Source of the DNA: Hymenobacter sp. YC55
Lineage (GTDB): Bacteria; Bacteroidota; Bacteroidia; Cytophagales; Hymenobacteraceae
Length of the DNA stretch: 64,000 nucleotides
Direction: 5' to 3'
Assembly: GCF_029433095.1 (NCBI RefSeq)
Contig: NZ_JARNTX010000001.1
Location: 1,488,001 to 1,552,000, forward strand
Position 1 is the stretch's first letter, and the number at the start of each line of letters is the position of its first letter. Below are positions 1 to 7,499 of the stretch, one piece after another. The notes beneath the pieces were generated by a model. The model made no database searches. It worked only from the letters and a program-made list of their open reading frames with translations, and was not told the DNA's origin. Both the position numbers and the translations under genes were made by a program.

Positions 1-1203
1 GGTATAATTCTCTGGATCCGGTACAGTATTCAGCACCAAAATACCACCCGTCTGAGCCATGGCTTCCACTTGCAGCACACCCGGAAACACGGGGTTGCCG
101 GGGTAGTGACCCGTGAAGAACGGCTCGTTAATGGTTACATTCTTGATGCTAGCCACTGACGTTTCGTCGAGGTGAATCACCTTGTCGATCAGCAGAAACG
201 GGTAGCGGTGAGGCAGCACCTGCATGATCTGGTTGATGTCCATCACCGGCTCCCGCGCAGGATCGTAGTGCGGCACGGGAGAGGAGTTGGCCTCCATCAT
301 CTTCTTCTTAATCTTCTTGGCGAAGGCCACGTTGGCGGCATGACCCGGCCGAGCCGCCAGAATCTGCCCTTTCAGCGGCCGGCCTACTAGAGCCAGGTCG
401 CCTACCAAGTCGAGGAGCTTGTGCCGGGCGGGCTCGTTTTTGTAGCGCAGGTCTACGTTGTTGAGGATGCCTTCCTTCTTCACCGCCACTTTAGGCTTGC
501 CGAGCATGGTGGCTAGTTCACTCAACTCGTCTTCGCTCACTACGCGGTCCACGACCACAATAGCATTGCTTAGGTCGCCGCCTTTGATAAGGTTTTGCTT
601 GTAGAGCGCCTCCAGCTCGTGCAGAAAGCAGAAGGTCCGGGAGCTGGAAATGTCGTTTTTAAACAAGCTGATGTCCGTCAGCGACGCGTGCTGAGAGCCC
701 AACACGGGGGAGTTGTAATCCACCATTACCGTCAGGCGGTAATCGTTGAGGGGGAGGGCAGCAAGCTCCACGGCCCGACCGTTGTCCACGAAGCGGATTT
801 CGTCGGGAATCTCGTAGAAGTTGCGTAACGCGTTTTGTTCTTCCAAGCCCGCGTCTTCCAGCGCCTGAATAAACTGATAGCTGGAACCGTCCATGATGGG
901 AGGCTCCGGGCCATCAAGCTTGATGAGGACGTTGTCGATCTGCAACCCAACCAAGGCAGCCAGCGTGTGCTCTACCGTGTTTACGCGGGCTCCGTTCTGC
1001 TCGATGGTTGTACCGCGCGAAAGGTCCACTACATTGTCTACGTCAGCCACGACGATGGGCTGATCGGGCAAATCCATGCGCTGGAACTGGTAACCGTGGC
1101 CAACTGGGGCCGGGCAAAACGTCATGGTGGCTTGAACGCCGGTGTGCAGCCCGATGCCGCTTACCGTCACGGGAGCCTTGATGGTATGTTGCTTGTCGTT
1201 CAT
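1..1203 (-). CDS. lpxC/fabZ: Bifunctional UDP-3-O-acyl-N-acetylglucosamine deacetylase / 3-hydroxyacyl-ACP dehydratase, 3' end cut by window
   Basis: The first 401 codons are visible. The N-terminal part is LpxC, the zinc deacetylase that commits to lipid A synthesis: it shows SGIGLHTG near residue 15 and the zinc-ligand motif VEHTLAAL with His79, and further on [13 protein letters not shown]. From about residue 320 it continues in frame into FabZ, the hot-dog dehydratase of fatty acid synthesis, with [12 protein letters not shown] and the active-site stretch [14 protein letters not shown] followed by EAMAQ. The LpxC-FabZ fusion is known in Bacteroidota. The start is the ATG at 1201-1203; no earlier start fits the LpxC N-terminus. 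It lies 111 bp downstream of lpxD on the same strand, so the two are probably co-transcribed. The C-terminus is outside the window. Confidence 0.95.
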   Translation of the reverse strand, partial: MNDKQHTIKAPVTVSGIGLHTGVQATMTFCPAPVGHGYQFQRMDLPDQPIVVADVDNVVDLSRGTTIEQNGARVNTVEHTLAALVGLQIDNVLIKLDGPEPPIMDGSSYQFIQALEDAGLEEQNALRNFYEIPDEIRFVDNGRAVELAALPLNDYRLTVMVDYNSPVLGSQHASLTDISLFKNDISSSRTFCFLHELEALYKQNLIKGGDLSNAIVVVDRVVSEDELSELATMLGKPKVAVKKEGILNNVDLRYKNEPARHKLLDLVGDLALVGRPLKGQILAARPGHAANVAFAKKIKKKMMEANSSPVPHYDPAREPVMDINQIMQVLPHRYPFLLIDKVIHLDETSVASIKNVTINEPFFTGHYPGNPVFPGVLQVEAMAQTGGILVLNTVPDPENYT

Positions 1204-1314
1204 TTTGGGTAGCTATCAGCAATAAGCTGTAAGCTGCAAGCGAAGAAGGCGAAAAAACAGGTAATGAAAAGGCCGCCAAACTTACGATGTGTAGCGGCAC
1301 TTACAGCAGCAAAG

Positions 1315-2355
1315 CTAGGACTTTTCCGGCGGGTTCGTACGGCGCTCGAGTTGGGTAAGGCGGCGCTCCAAATCGGGCAGGTGCCGAAAAACTGCTTGGG
1401 CCCGCAGACTATCCCGCAAATTGAAGGCTGGAGCACCTTGTAAGAACTGCCCTTCTTCTTTGATAGACTTGCCCACGCCCGACTGTGCCGTAACGGTGGT
1501 GCGATTAGCCAGCGTCAGGTGGCCCGCCAAGCCAACTTGGCCCGCCAGCACGCAGAAGTCGCCTACTTTGGTGGAGCCCGAAATACCGCTTTGCGAGGCT
1601 ACTACCGTGTGTCGTCCTATTTCTACGTTGTGCGCAATCTGCACCAGATTGTCAATCTTCGAGCCTTCCCGGATGATGGTGGATCCCATGGTAGCACAGT
1701 CGACGGTGGCATTGGCGCCAATGCTGACGTTGTCTTCCAGCACCACATTGCCGATTTGCGGAATGGTGCGGTACGAACCATCCGGCTGCGGCGCGAATCC
1801 GAACCCATCGGAACCCACAACGGCACCCGCGTGGATGGTGCACCGCTCACCGATTACAGTTTCGGCGTAGATCTTAGCGCCAGCATATAAGATGGTACCG
1901 TTGCCGATTTTACACCGGTCGCCGATAAAGACGTGCGGAAATATTACGACGTCGTGGCCAATCTGGCAGTTCTCCCCGATATAGGAAAACGCTCCGCGGT
2001 AGTGGTTGCCGCCGATGCTGGAACTGGCTCCAATAAAGCTTGGCTCCTCTACGCCGCGCCGCCCAGTGCGGGTAGCTTGCTGGTAAAACTCCAGCAGCGT
2101 GGTGAAGCTGGAATACGGGTCGTCGACGCGGATTAGCGCGGTTCCAACGGGTTGGCGCAACTCCAGGTTGCGGCTCACAATAACAGCCGAAGCGCCCGTC
2201 GTGTAGAGGTGGGCTTCGTACTTTAGGTTGGCTAGAAAAGAGAGGGAGCCCGCCTGGGCTTCTTCAATTTTTGCCAGCCGATCAATCCGCTGAGATGCGT
2301 CGCCTTCCACTGCGCCGCGCAGTACTTCTGCTATCTGGCCTACCGTAAATTCCAT
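1315..2355 (-). CDS. lpxD: UDP-3-O-(3-hydroxyacyl)glucosamine N-acyltransferase
   Basis: LpxD transfers the second 3-hydroxyacyl chain to UDP-glucosamine in lipid A synthesis. The 346-residue length is normal. The N-terminal uridine-binding domain begins MEFTVGQIAEVLRG, and the rest is a left-handed beta-helix of hexapeptide repeats (for example IGENCQIGHDVVIFPHVFIGDRCKIGNGT). The expected catalytic His lies in the IAHNVEIG segment. I chose the ATG at 2353-2355; the frame is open 20 codons further upstream, but that extension (starting MLPYINEYDAPAP) does not resemble the family. Upstream is a repeat-rich gap; downstream is lpxC/fabZ. Confidence 0.95.
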   Translation of the reverse strand: MEFTVGQIAEVLRGAVEGDASQRIDRLAKIEEAQAGSLSFLANLKYEAHLYTTGASAVIVSRNLELRQPVGTALIRVDDPYSSFTTLLEFYQQATRTGRRGVEEPSFIGASSSIGGNHYRGAFSYIGENCQIGHDVVIFPHVFIGDRCKIGNGTILYAGAKIYAETVIGERCTIHAGAVVGSDGFGFAPQPDGSYRTIPQIGNVVLEDNVSIGANATVDCATMGSTIIREGSKIDNLVQIAHNVEIGRHTVVASQSGISGSTKVGDFCVLAGQVGLAGHLTLANRTTVTAQSGVGKSIKEEGQFLQGAPAFNLRDSLRAQAVFRHLPDLERRLTQLERRTNPPEKS

Positions 2356-2509
2356 CGGGCAAAAGTAGATAAAAGTTGGTGCTGGTGCATCGTACTCGTT
2401 TATATAGGGCAGCAATAAAGGTTTACAATAACCTGCACGGTTAACGTGCGCTAGTAGAAATGCCTCGCCAACGTGTTGCTGTTAAATGATATTGACAAAG
2501 AAAGCAACT

Positions 2510-2720
2510 GTCATGCTGAGCTTGCCGAAGTATCTCGCGTGCCGCTACTGCCCCAACTCATTAGACTGGCCTGTCATGCTGAGCGGAGCCGAAGCATCTG
2601 GCTAGTGTAGTAAATCTCTTTGCCGTTGCAACGATTCGAGCGGAATGCTTCGACAAGCTCAGCATGACAGGAAATTTGGCAACGTCAGCACGCGAGATGC
2701 TTCGGCAAGCTCAGCATGAC
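2510..2720. repeat. Paired-hairpin intergenic repeat, locus A
   Basis: Two forward copies of a roughly 30-base unit starting GTCATGCTGAGC (2510 and 2573) are followed by two reverse copies ending GCTCAGCATGAC (to 2668 and to 2720), so the locus can fold as nested hairpins. Between the inner arms lie the motifs CTAGTGTAGTAAA and CAACGATTCGAG, which recur at loci B, C and D. It fills most of the 440-bp gap between the HD-protein gene and lpxD; I see no gene in the gap. Confidence 0.85.
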
Positions 2721-2796
2721 GGGCGGGTGGTATTGGTGACAGCAGTACTTTAAATGTTTAGGCCAGCTCTGAATGGTGGTTTTCAGTTGTTCTAAC

Positions 2797-4026
2797 TCAT
2801 AGTATCTCTTTGGGGTAGCAGATGTAATGCTTTTCAACGCGCTGGCCGAGAGCTTTGATGTTGGGAAGGTCGGAGGCTTCGGCAACGTTCACCACGCGGC
2901 CGCGCTTGGTAAGCACGTCGATGGTGTCTTGGCCATCGGCGTCGTAGGCGTTGTTGCTGATGCGGCCGGCAATCATGAGCTGAGCGGCTTCATTGGGAGT
3001 AAGGCTAAATCGTTCGGCAATCAACTCCACAATGCCTAGTTGAAAATCATCATCAAAAGCTTCGGTTTGAAGGCTGATTTTGAACAGATGCCGATCCAGA
3101 ATGCTTTGGGCGAGGTAACTGAGTACTTTGTCGGGGTGGTCGGCCCACAGCTTCACGGCGCTCCACACGTCGGTGTCGTCGAGGCGCGTGAAGCGGCGCA
3201 GAATCACATCATCGGCTTCAAACTCTGCCTGGCTTACCGCTTTGGCTAAGAAGAAATGCAGGGCCGGCGAGGCGGGTACTTTATGACCCGCACGGGTCAG
3301 TTCTTGGGCGCGCTGCATGATGCGGATAATCATCTGCTCGGCACTCGTGACCGTCTTGTGCAGATACACCTGCCAGTACATCAGGCGGCGACTTACCAGG
3401 AAGTTCTCGATGCTGTACACTGCTTTTTCTTCAAGCACCAACCGCTCGTTTACCACAGTAAGCATTTTGATGAGGCGGTCGGCGCCGGGGCGGCCTTCCT
3501 GCACGCCGGTATAGAACGAGTCGCGGTTGAGGTAGTCGAGCCGGTCCATATCGAGCTGGCTGCTGACAAGTTGGTGGAAGAACGGCCGATGGTAGGTGCC
3601 TTGGAAGATGTCGATGGCCAGATCCAGAGCGCCGTCGAACTCGGCGTTCAGTTTGCGCATGATGTGCAAGCTTATTTGCTCATGGTCGACATCATGGAAA
3701 ATGCTGCGCTCCAGGGCGTGGGAGAGCGGACCGTGGCCGATGTCGTGGAGCAGGATAGCCGCCATGGCCGCTTCGCCTTCCTTGGCCGAAATCTTGATGC
3801 CTTTATCTTTGAGCGTGCGCAACGCCAGCGTCATGAGGTGCATGGCACCGAGGGCGTGGTGGAAGCGCGTGTGCAGCGCCCCCGGATACACGAACATGGT
3901 CAGGCCGAGTTGCTGAATTCGCCGAAGGCGCTGGAAATAAGAATGTTCAATCAAGTCGAACAACAACTCCGTGGGGATAGTTACAAAGCCATACACCGGG
4001 TCGTTGAAGATTTTCTTCTTGTTCAT
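2797..4026 (-). CDS. HD-domain phosphohydrolase (YdhJ/SAMHD1-like)
   Basis: A 409-residue HD-superfamily metal-dependent phosphohydrolase of the deoxynucleoside triphosphohydrolase-like group. The metal-binding signature is clear: His56 in FHHALGAMHLM, then His94-Asp95 in ILLHDIGHGPLSHALE, the expected HD motif. The N-terminus MNKKKIFNDPVYGFVTIP matches the usual start of this Bacteroidota family, so I chose the ATG at 4024-4026 rather than a start 43 codons upstream; that extension runs through an inverted repeat. The actual substrate (dNTP, cyclic nucleotide or other phosphoester) cannot be told from sequence. It is apparently monocistronic and divergent from porX. Confidence 0.85.
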   Translation of the reverse strand: MNKKKIFNDPVYGFVTIPTELLFDLIEHSYFQRLRRIQQLGLTMFVYPGALHTRFHHALGAMHLMTLALRTLKDKGIKISAKEGEAAMAAILLHDIGHGPLSHALERSIFHDVDHEQISLHIMRKLNAEFDGALDLAIDIFQGTYHRPFFHQLVSSQLDMDRLDYLNRDSFYTGVQEGRPGADRLIKMLTVVNERLVLEEKAVYSIENFLVSRRLMYWQVYLHKTVTSAEQMIIRIMQRAQELTRAGHKVPASPALHFFLAKAVSQAEFEADDVILRRFTRLDDTDVWSAVKLWADHPDKVLSYLAQSILDRHLFKISLQTEAFDDDFQLGIVELIAERFSLTPNEAAQLMIAGRISNNAYDADGQDTIDVLTKRGRVVNVAEASDLPNIKALGQRVEKHYICYPKEIL

Positions 4027-4038
4027 AAGCAGTAGCCC

Positions 4039-4127
4039 GAAGCTCCAGCTTCGCGCATCGGGGAATGGATGAGAATGACGCCGGGCCAACGTGTTTTGCG
4101 CAACGATACGCGAGGCTGGAGCTTCGC
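4039..4127. repeat. Inverted-repeat element, family 2, copy 1
   Basis: The left arm GAAGCTCCAGCTTCGCGCAT plus CG (4039-4060) and the right arm from CGATACGCG to GAGCTTCGC (4104-4127) are near-complementary. A related element lies at 60508-60592. Both sit 12-17 bases upstream of the start codon of a minus-strand gene, so they probably lie in the 5' untranslated RNA. Confidence 0.7.
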
Positions 4128-4198
4128 ACTTTCTTTCGGCGGGAACATAACCCAAGTATTTTCCGCTACTTTACGGCGGAGTTTGATGGGAATATCGG

Positions 4199-4376
4199 TT
4201 GGCAGTAATTTTTTAAAATCAAAAACCAGGGATTGGCAGTAAAGCTACTTACGAAACTTCAGTTGCAACCTGTTTAAGCCAAGTGGCCTCTTTGTAGTCT
4301 AAGCTACTTTGCGGGCGTTGCAACTAGTTGCTGAAGCTCGTTTAATGAGACGCCAACTATAAATAAGTTGGCAGTA
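4199..4376 (+). promoter_or_regulatory. porX upstream region: three TTGGCAGTA boxes and a hairpin
   Basis: The 9-mer TTGGCAGTA occurs at 4199-4207, 4233-4241 and 4368-4376. The last copy overlaps a perfect 7-bp hairpin (GCCAACT, 7-base loop, AGTTGGC; 4352-4372) that ends 30 bases before the porX start codon. No clear promoter box was identified. A regulatory role is inference. Confidence 0.4.
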
Positions 4377-4402
4377 CACGCACACCCTTCCCCAACCCCC
4401 AT

Positions 4403-5971
4403 ATGCAACATTATAGCATACTTTGGGCCGACGATGAAATCGACCTGCTCAAGCCCCACATTCTCTTCCTCAAAGAAAAAGGATACGATGTAACGGGCGT
4501 TAACTCCGGAGCCGATGCCATCGAGCAAATTCAAGAGCAGACCTACGACATTGTGTTTCTGGACGAGAATATGCCCGGCCTCACCGGCCTCGAAACCCTA
4601 ACCGAAATTAAAGCCGTGCGCCCCACCGTGCCGGTTATCATGATAACGAAAAGCGAAGAAGAGCACATTATGGAAGAGGCCATCGGCTCTAAAATCGCCG
4701 ATTACCTCATCAAGCCCGTTAACCCAAGCCAGATTCTGCTTTCGGTGAAGAAGGTGCTCGACAACAAGCGCCTTGTCTCTGAAAAAACGAACTCCGGCTA
4801 CCAGCGCGACTTCCGCCAGCTCGGTATGCAGCTCTCCGACCGCCTCACCCCGAGTGAGTGGGCCGACGTATACAAAAAGCTGGTGTATTGGGAGTTGGAA
4901 ATCAACGAGACGGAAGGCAAGAGCATGGCCGACGTCTTCAACATGCAAAAAGACGAGGCCAACACCTACTTCGGCCGCTTTATTACCGAGGATTACGAAG
5001 ATTGGGTGAACGGCGACGACAAGGACGCCCCGCTCATGTCGCACCAGCTGTTCAAGGACCGGGTGTTCCCGCTCATGAAAGCCACCGGCGACACGCCCGT
5101 TTACTTCGTGCTCATCGACAACCTGCGCTACGACCAGTGGAAGATTCTGGAGCCGATTATCGCCGAGCTATTCACCGTGGACCAGGAGGAAATGTATTAC
5201 TCCATTCTGCCCACCACCACGGCCTACGCCCGCAACGCCATTTTCGCGGGCATGATGCCTGGTGATATTCAGAAGAAATACCCCAATCTGTGGGTGTGGG
5301 ACGACGACGACGAAGGCAAAAACCTGCACGAAGCCGAGTTGGTAGAAATCAACTTCCAGAAGTCGGGTCAGAAGCAGAAGTTCAGCTACAACAAGGTAAC
5401 CAACCTGCAAGCGGGCAAAGACCTGCTCGGCAAAATGGCCAACCTGCATAACAACAACAAGCTGAACATCATCGTCTACAACTTCGTGGACATGCTCAGC
5501 CACGCCCGCACCGACATGGCCATGATTCGGGAACTGGCCGCCGACGAGTCGGCGTATCGTAGCATCACCCGTTCGTGGTTCCTGCACTCGCCGCTCTACG
5601 AAATGCTCCAGCAGATTGCCGAGCGCAAAGGCAAGCTGGTCATCACCACCGACCACGGCACCATCCGCGTAAAGCGTCCCTACAAAATCGTGGGTGACCG
5701 GAACACCAACACCAACCTGCGTTACAAGCACGGCAAAAACCTCGGCTTCGACGACAGCAAAGACGTGTACACGGTGCGCAAACCGGAGCGCATTTTCCTG
5801 CCCCGCGAAAATGTGAGTACCGCCTACGTCTTCACAGTAGGTGACTATTTCTTCGCCTACCCCAATAACTACAATTACTACGTGAACTACTACAAGGACA
5901 CGTTCCAGCACGGCGGCATCTCGCTAGAGGAATGCATCATCCCGTACATCACGCTCACACCTAAAGGGTAG
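4403..5971 (+). CDS. porX: PorX-type response regulator with PglZ effector domain
   Basis: The 522-residue protein has an N-terminal receiver domain (about 1-125) with the acidic pocket Asp10-Asp11, phospho-acceptor Asp54 in FLDENMPG, and Lys in LIKPVNP. A long C-terminal PglZ domain of the alkaline-phosphatase fold (about 200-522) includes VLIDNLRYDQWK and TTDHGTIRVKRP. This is the architecture of PorX, which with sensor PorY controls genes of the type IX secretion system; PorX PglZ domains act as phosphodiesterases. Finding it near three T9SS-sorted proteins is consistent, though none is in its operon. The start codon follows a hairpin and repeated boxes. It ends at a strong terminator. Confidence 0.92.
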   Translation: MQHYSILWADDEIDLLKPHILFLKEKGYDVTGVNSGADAIEQIQEQTYDIVFLDENMPGLTGLETLTEIKAVRPTVPVIMITKSEEEHIMEEAIGSKIADYLIKPVNPSQILLSVKKVLDNKRLVSEKTNSGYQRDFRQLGMQLSDRLTPSEWADVYKKLVYWELEINETEGKSMADVFNMQKDEANTYFGRFITEDYEDWVNGDDKDAPLMSHQLFKDRVFPLMKATGDTPVYFVLIDNLRYDQWKILEPIIAELFTVDQEEMYYSILPTTTAYARNAIFAGMMPGDIQKKYPNLWVWDDDDEGKNLHEAELVEINFQKSGQKQKFSYNKVTNLQAGKDLLGKMANLHNNNKLNIIVYNFVDMLSHARTDMAMIRELAADESAYRSITRSWFLHSPLYEMLQQIAERKGKLVITTDHGTIRVKRPYKIVGDRNTNTNLRYKHGKNLGFDDSKDVYTVRKPERIFLPRENVSTAYVFTVGDYFFAYPNNYNYYVNYYKDTFQHGGISLEECIIPYITLTPKG

Positions 5972-5984
5972 CGATAGTAGTTCT

Positions 5985-6042
5985 AATAAACAGAAAACCC
6001 GAGGCGAACTGTATTACAGTTCGCCTCGGGTTTTCTGTTTAT
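5985..6042 (+). terminator. Terminator downstream of porX (bidirectional)
   Basis: A near-perfect stem of about 25 bp: 5985-6011 pairs with 6017-6042 around the loop TATTA. The core is CCCGAGGCGAACTG / CAGTTCGCCTCGGG, with A-rich and T-rich outer arms. It can serve porX and the converging small gene at 6057. Confidence 0.9.
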
Positions 6043-6056
6043 GCAGGATTATGTGC

Positions 6057-6404
6057 TTATCTACCAGTTCTAAAACGTCTCTTTGTCGTGATAATGACTA
6101 CGTCGTTTGCACCGCGTGAGCCATAAATAGCTGTGGCTTGAGTGTCCTTCAAGATATCAATCTTCCTTATCCGGTTCGGATCTAACGCATTCAATTGCTC
6201 TCGTGTAATGAATACTCGATCTACTATGTACAGGGGCTCGTTGCCAGTTTGCTGAGATGATATACAGATGATGCGAATAGGCATCTGATTGGAGCCAGGC
6301 TGACGCGCTTTGGCGGTTTGAGTGGAATCTATAAGTTGGGCGTGGACTGTTTGGGTAAGCGGTAATAGTAAGCTGATAGTAAACAGAAAGGGATTAAGAG
6401 ACAT
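6057..6404 (-). CDS. Small secreted stand-alone TonB-plug-like protein (copy 1)
   Basis: A 115-residue protein with a signal peptide (MSLNPFLFTISLLLPLTQ, cleavage after VHA). Its only domain is the C-terminal half of a TonB-dependent-receptor plug: PLYIVDRVFITREQLNALDP, then ILKDTQATAIYGSRGANDVV and IITTK. There is no beta-barrel. The start at 6402-6404 puts the signal peptide first; an upstream in-frame ATG at 6485 would bury it. A second protein of the same kind lies at 6970-7320. Function is not known; it could be a decoy or assembly partner for a TonB receptor. In Asp-Arg-Val the usual DG of the plug motif is replaced by DR. Confidence 0.75.
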   Translation of the reverse strand: MSLNPFLFTISLLLPLTQTVHAQLIDSTQTAKARQPGSNQMPIRIICISSQQTGNEPLYIVDRVFITREQLNALDPNRIRKIDILKDTQATAIYGSRGANDVVIITTKRRFRTGR

Positions 6405-6545
6405 GGAGAGAATCAGTTGATGATTGTTGAGTGGTAGAATCAGCGACGGTCTTGCTTTTTTATTAGATGCCGCAACTAGCTTCATTCCACACAGGTGATT
6501 CCTACTTATTTCTTCTGAACCTGTTGCTCACTGAAAACTAGGGTT

Positions 6546-6598
6546 GCTGATAAACAAAAAAGAACGCTCAGATGAGCGTTCCTTTTTGTTTATCAGCA
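6546..6598. terminator. Long hairpin terminator
   Basis: The core GAACGCTCA / TGAGCGTTC is extended by A-rich and T-rich arms and by GCTGATAAAC / GTTTATCAGC, giving about 25 paired positions. It overlaps the stop codon of the small ORF at 6593. Coordinates are good to a base or two. Confidence 0.8.
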
Positions 6599-6826
6599 CA
6601 GCCAATGGCCGTTGTGTTTGTGGTGATAGAAGAACTGAACCTCAGTTTCCTGTGCTCCTTGACGTAGCTGATGCAGGGCTGTGCGTGTCTGCATCCGGTG
6701 CTGGTTCCATTGAAGCTGAATGAAGCTCTTGCTAGGCTGATAAAGGCGGTACTGCCAGCTCTTGTAAAGTCGAATGCGGCCACGTTGCCGGGCAGTCCAA
6801 GCCCAACGTTTTTTGGGTTGTTTCAT
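6593..6826 (-). CDS. Hypothetical 77-residue basic protein
   Basis: An open frame with many Lys, Arg, Trp and Gln residues, starting MKQPKKRWAWTARQRGR and ending HHKHNGHWLC. No family was recognised. Support for it being real is indirect: its start codon directly follows a perfect inverted repeat (6829-6854), its stop lies in a strong terminator hairpin, and it sits between two same-strand genes. A highly basic small protein could bind nucleic acid, but that is inference. An overlapping frame (6568-6783) has poorer composition and no such signals. Confidence 0.4.
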   Translation of the reverse strand: MKQPKKRWAWTARQRGRIRLYKSWQYRLYQPSKSFIQLQWNQHRMQTRTALHQLRQGAQETEVQFFYHHKHNGHWLC

Positions 6827-6828
6827 GT

Positions 6829-6854
6829 GAATTGTAGGTTGATACCTACAATTC
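6829..6854. promoter_or_regulatory. Perfect inverted repeat abutting a start codon
   Basis: GAATTGTAGGT, a 4-base loop, and ACCTACAATTC form perfect 11-bp arms. The repeat ends two bases before the start codon of the minus-strand ORF ending at 6826, so in mRNA the hairpin would occupy the ribosome-binding site; as DNA it could be an operator. Confidence 0.6.
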
Positions 6855-6969
6855 GTGGCTAGTGGAGAGGTGACGCTTCATTAAGTAGAATGAACTGGTT
6901 TGGTAGTTCAGGGGAAGCAAAAATAGATAGGTCAAGGCAAGTCTTGGCAATGCGTCTGAGTTTTGCGCT

Positions 6970-7320
6970 TTACTTCTTCATCGTAATGAGCACCACACCG
7001 TTAAGGCCAGCAGGACCATATACAGCGGTAGCTTTGCTGTCTTTCAGAATGGTAATATTATCAATCTGATTAGGTTCCAGCGTCTTCATGCGCTCCTCAG
7101 TAATAGGGGTTCCATCTACAACATACAAGGGGGCATTCCTAGATTGAGCAAAAGCCCCACTGGATACACTTAAAGTTGTTGCCTTCTTTGCGCTTTGATC
7201 GATGAGAGGGAGTGGCTGGCTAGCCTTTAGCCTAGGTGCCTCCTGCGCTATACAGCCAATGGCAACGCCCAGAAACAGGAGACTCATCAGGAAGGAAGCA
7301 CGTAGAGTTAGCTTGCTCAT
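6970..7320 (-). CDS. Small secreted stand-alone TonB-plug-like protein (copy 2)
   Basis: A 116-residue protein with a signal sequence (MSKLTLRASFLMSLLFLGVA) ending in AIGC, a possible lipoprotein site. The C-terminal half is a plug fragment: APLYVVDGTPITEERMKTLEPNQID, then ILKDSKATAVYGPAGLNGVV and LITMKK. It has the same plan as the protein at 6057-6404 but is clearly diverged, and keeps the normal VDG motif. I took the ATG at 7318-7320 because it begins the signal peptide. It has no barrel and no SusD partner next to it. Function is unknown. Confidence 0.75.
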   Translation of the reverse strand: MSKLTLRASFLMSLLFLGVAIGCIAQEAPRLKASQPLPLIDQSAKKATTLSVSSGAFAQSRNAPLYVVDGTPITEERMKTLEPNQIDNITILKDSKATAVYGPAGLNGVVLITMKK

Positions 7321-7383
7321 AGCAGTGGAAGTTGTGGTGGAGGTAAGATACAACTTCCTCTACGTGAATCATTTTGAAACGCG

Positions 7384-7464
7384 GTATTTATAAATACTTC
7401 TTTCATGCCGGCGAGAGGAACCAGAGTTAAATTGTTGCATGATCCAACTCGGATTCCTCTCGCC
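7384..7464. promoter_or_regulatory. Palindrome and hairpin upstream of the small plug gene
   Basis: A perfect 14-bp palindrome GTATTTATAAATAC lies at 7384-7397, about 65 bases upstream of the gene starting at 7320. Next to it, 7410-7428 pairs with 7446-7464 (17 of 19 positions, core GGCGAGAGGAA / TTCCTCTCGCC). The hairpin lies after the stop of the beta-barrel gene but lacks a T-run, so whether it is terminator or operator is open. Confidence 0.5.
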
Positions 7465-7499
7465 GCTTGATGCCTGGAATGCCGGAAAGATCATGAATA

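Noticed and set aside
1200..1436. Small frames between lpxD and lpxC
   Set aside because: They overlap the real lpxD 3' end and have no signals.
2510..2720. CRISPR array
   Set aside because: Copies are in opposite orientations with unequal spacing and conserved inner sequence, unlike direct repeats with unique spacers.
3256..4035. Open frame of 259 codons opposite the HD phosphohydrolase
   Set aside because: Antisense shadow; no domain or signal, while the minus strand carries clear HD motifs.
5168..5911. Open frame of 247 codons opposite porX
   Set aside because: It lies wholly antisense to a well-supported gene and has Val/His-rich composition typical of the complement of GC-rich coding DNA.
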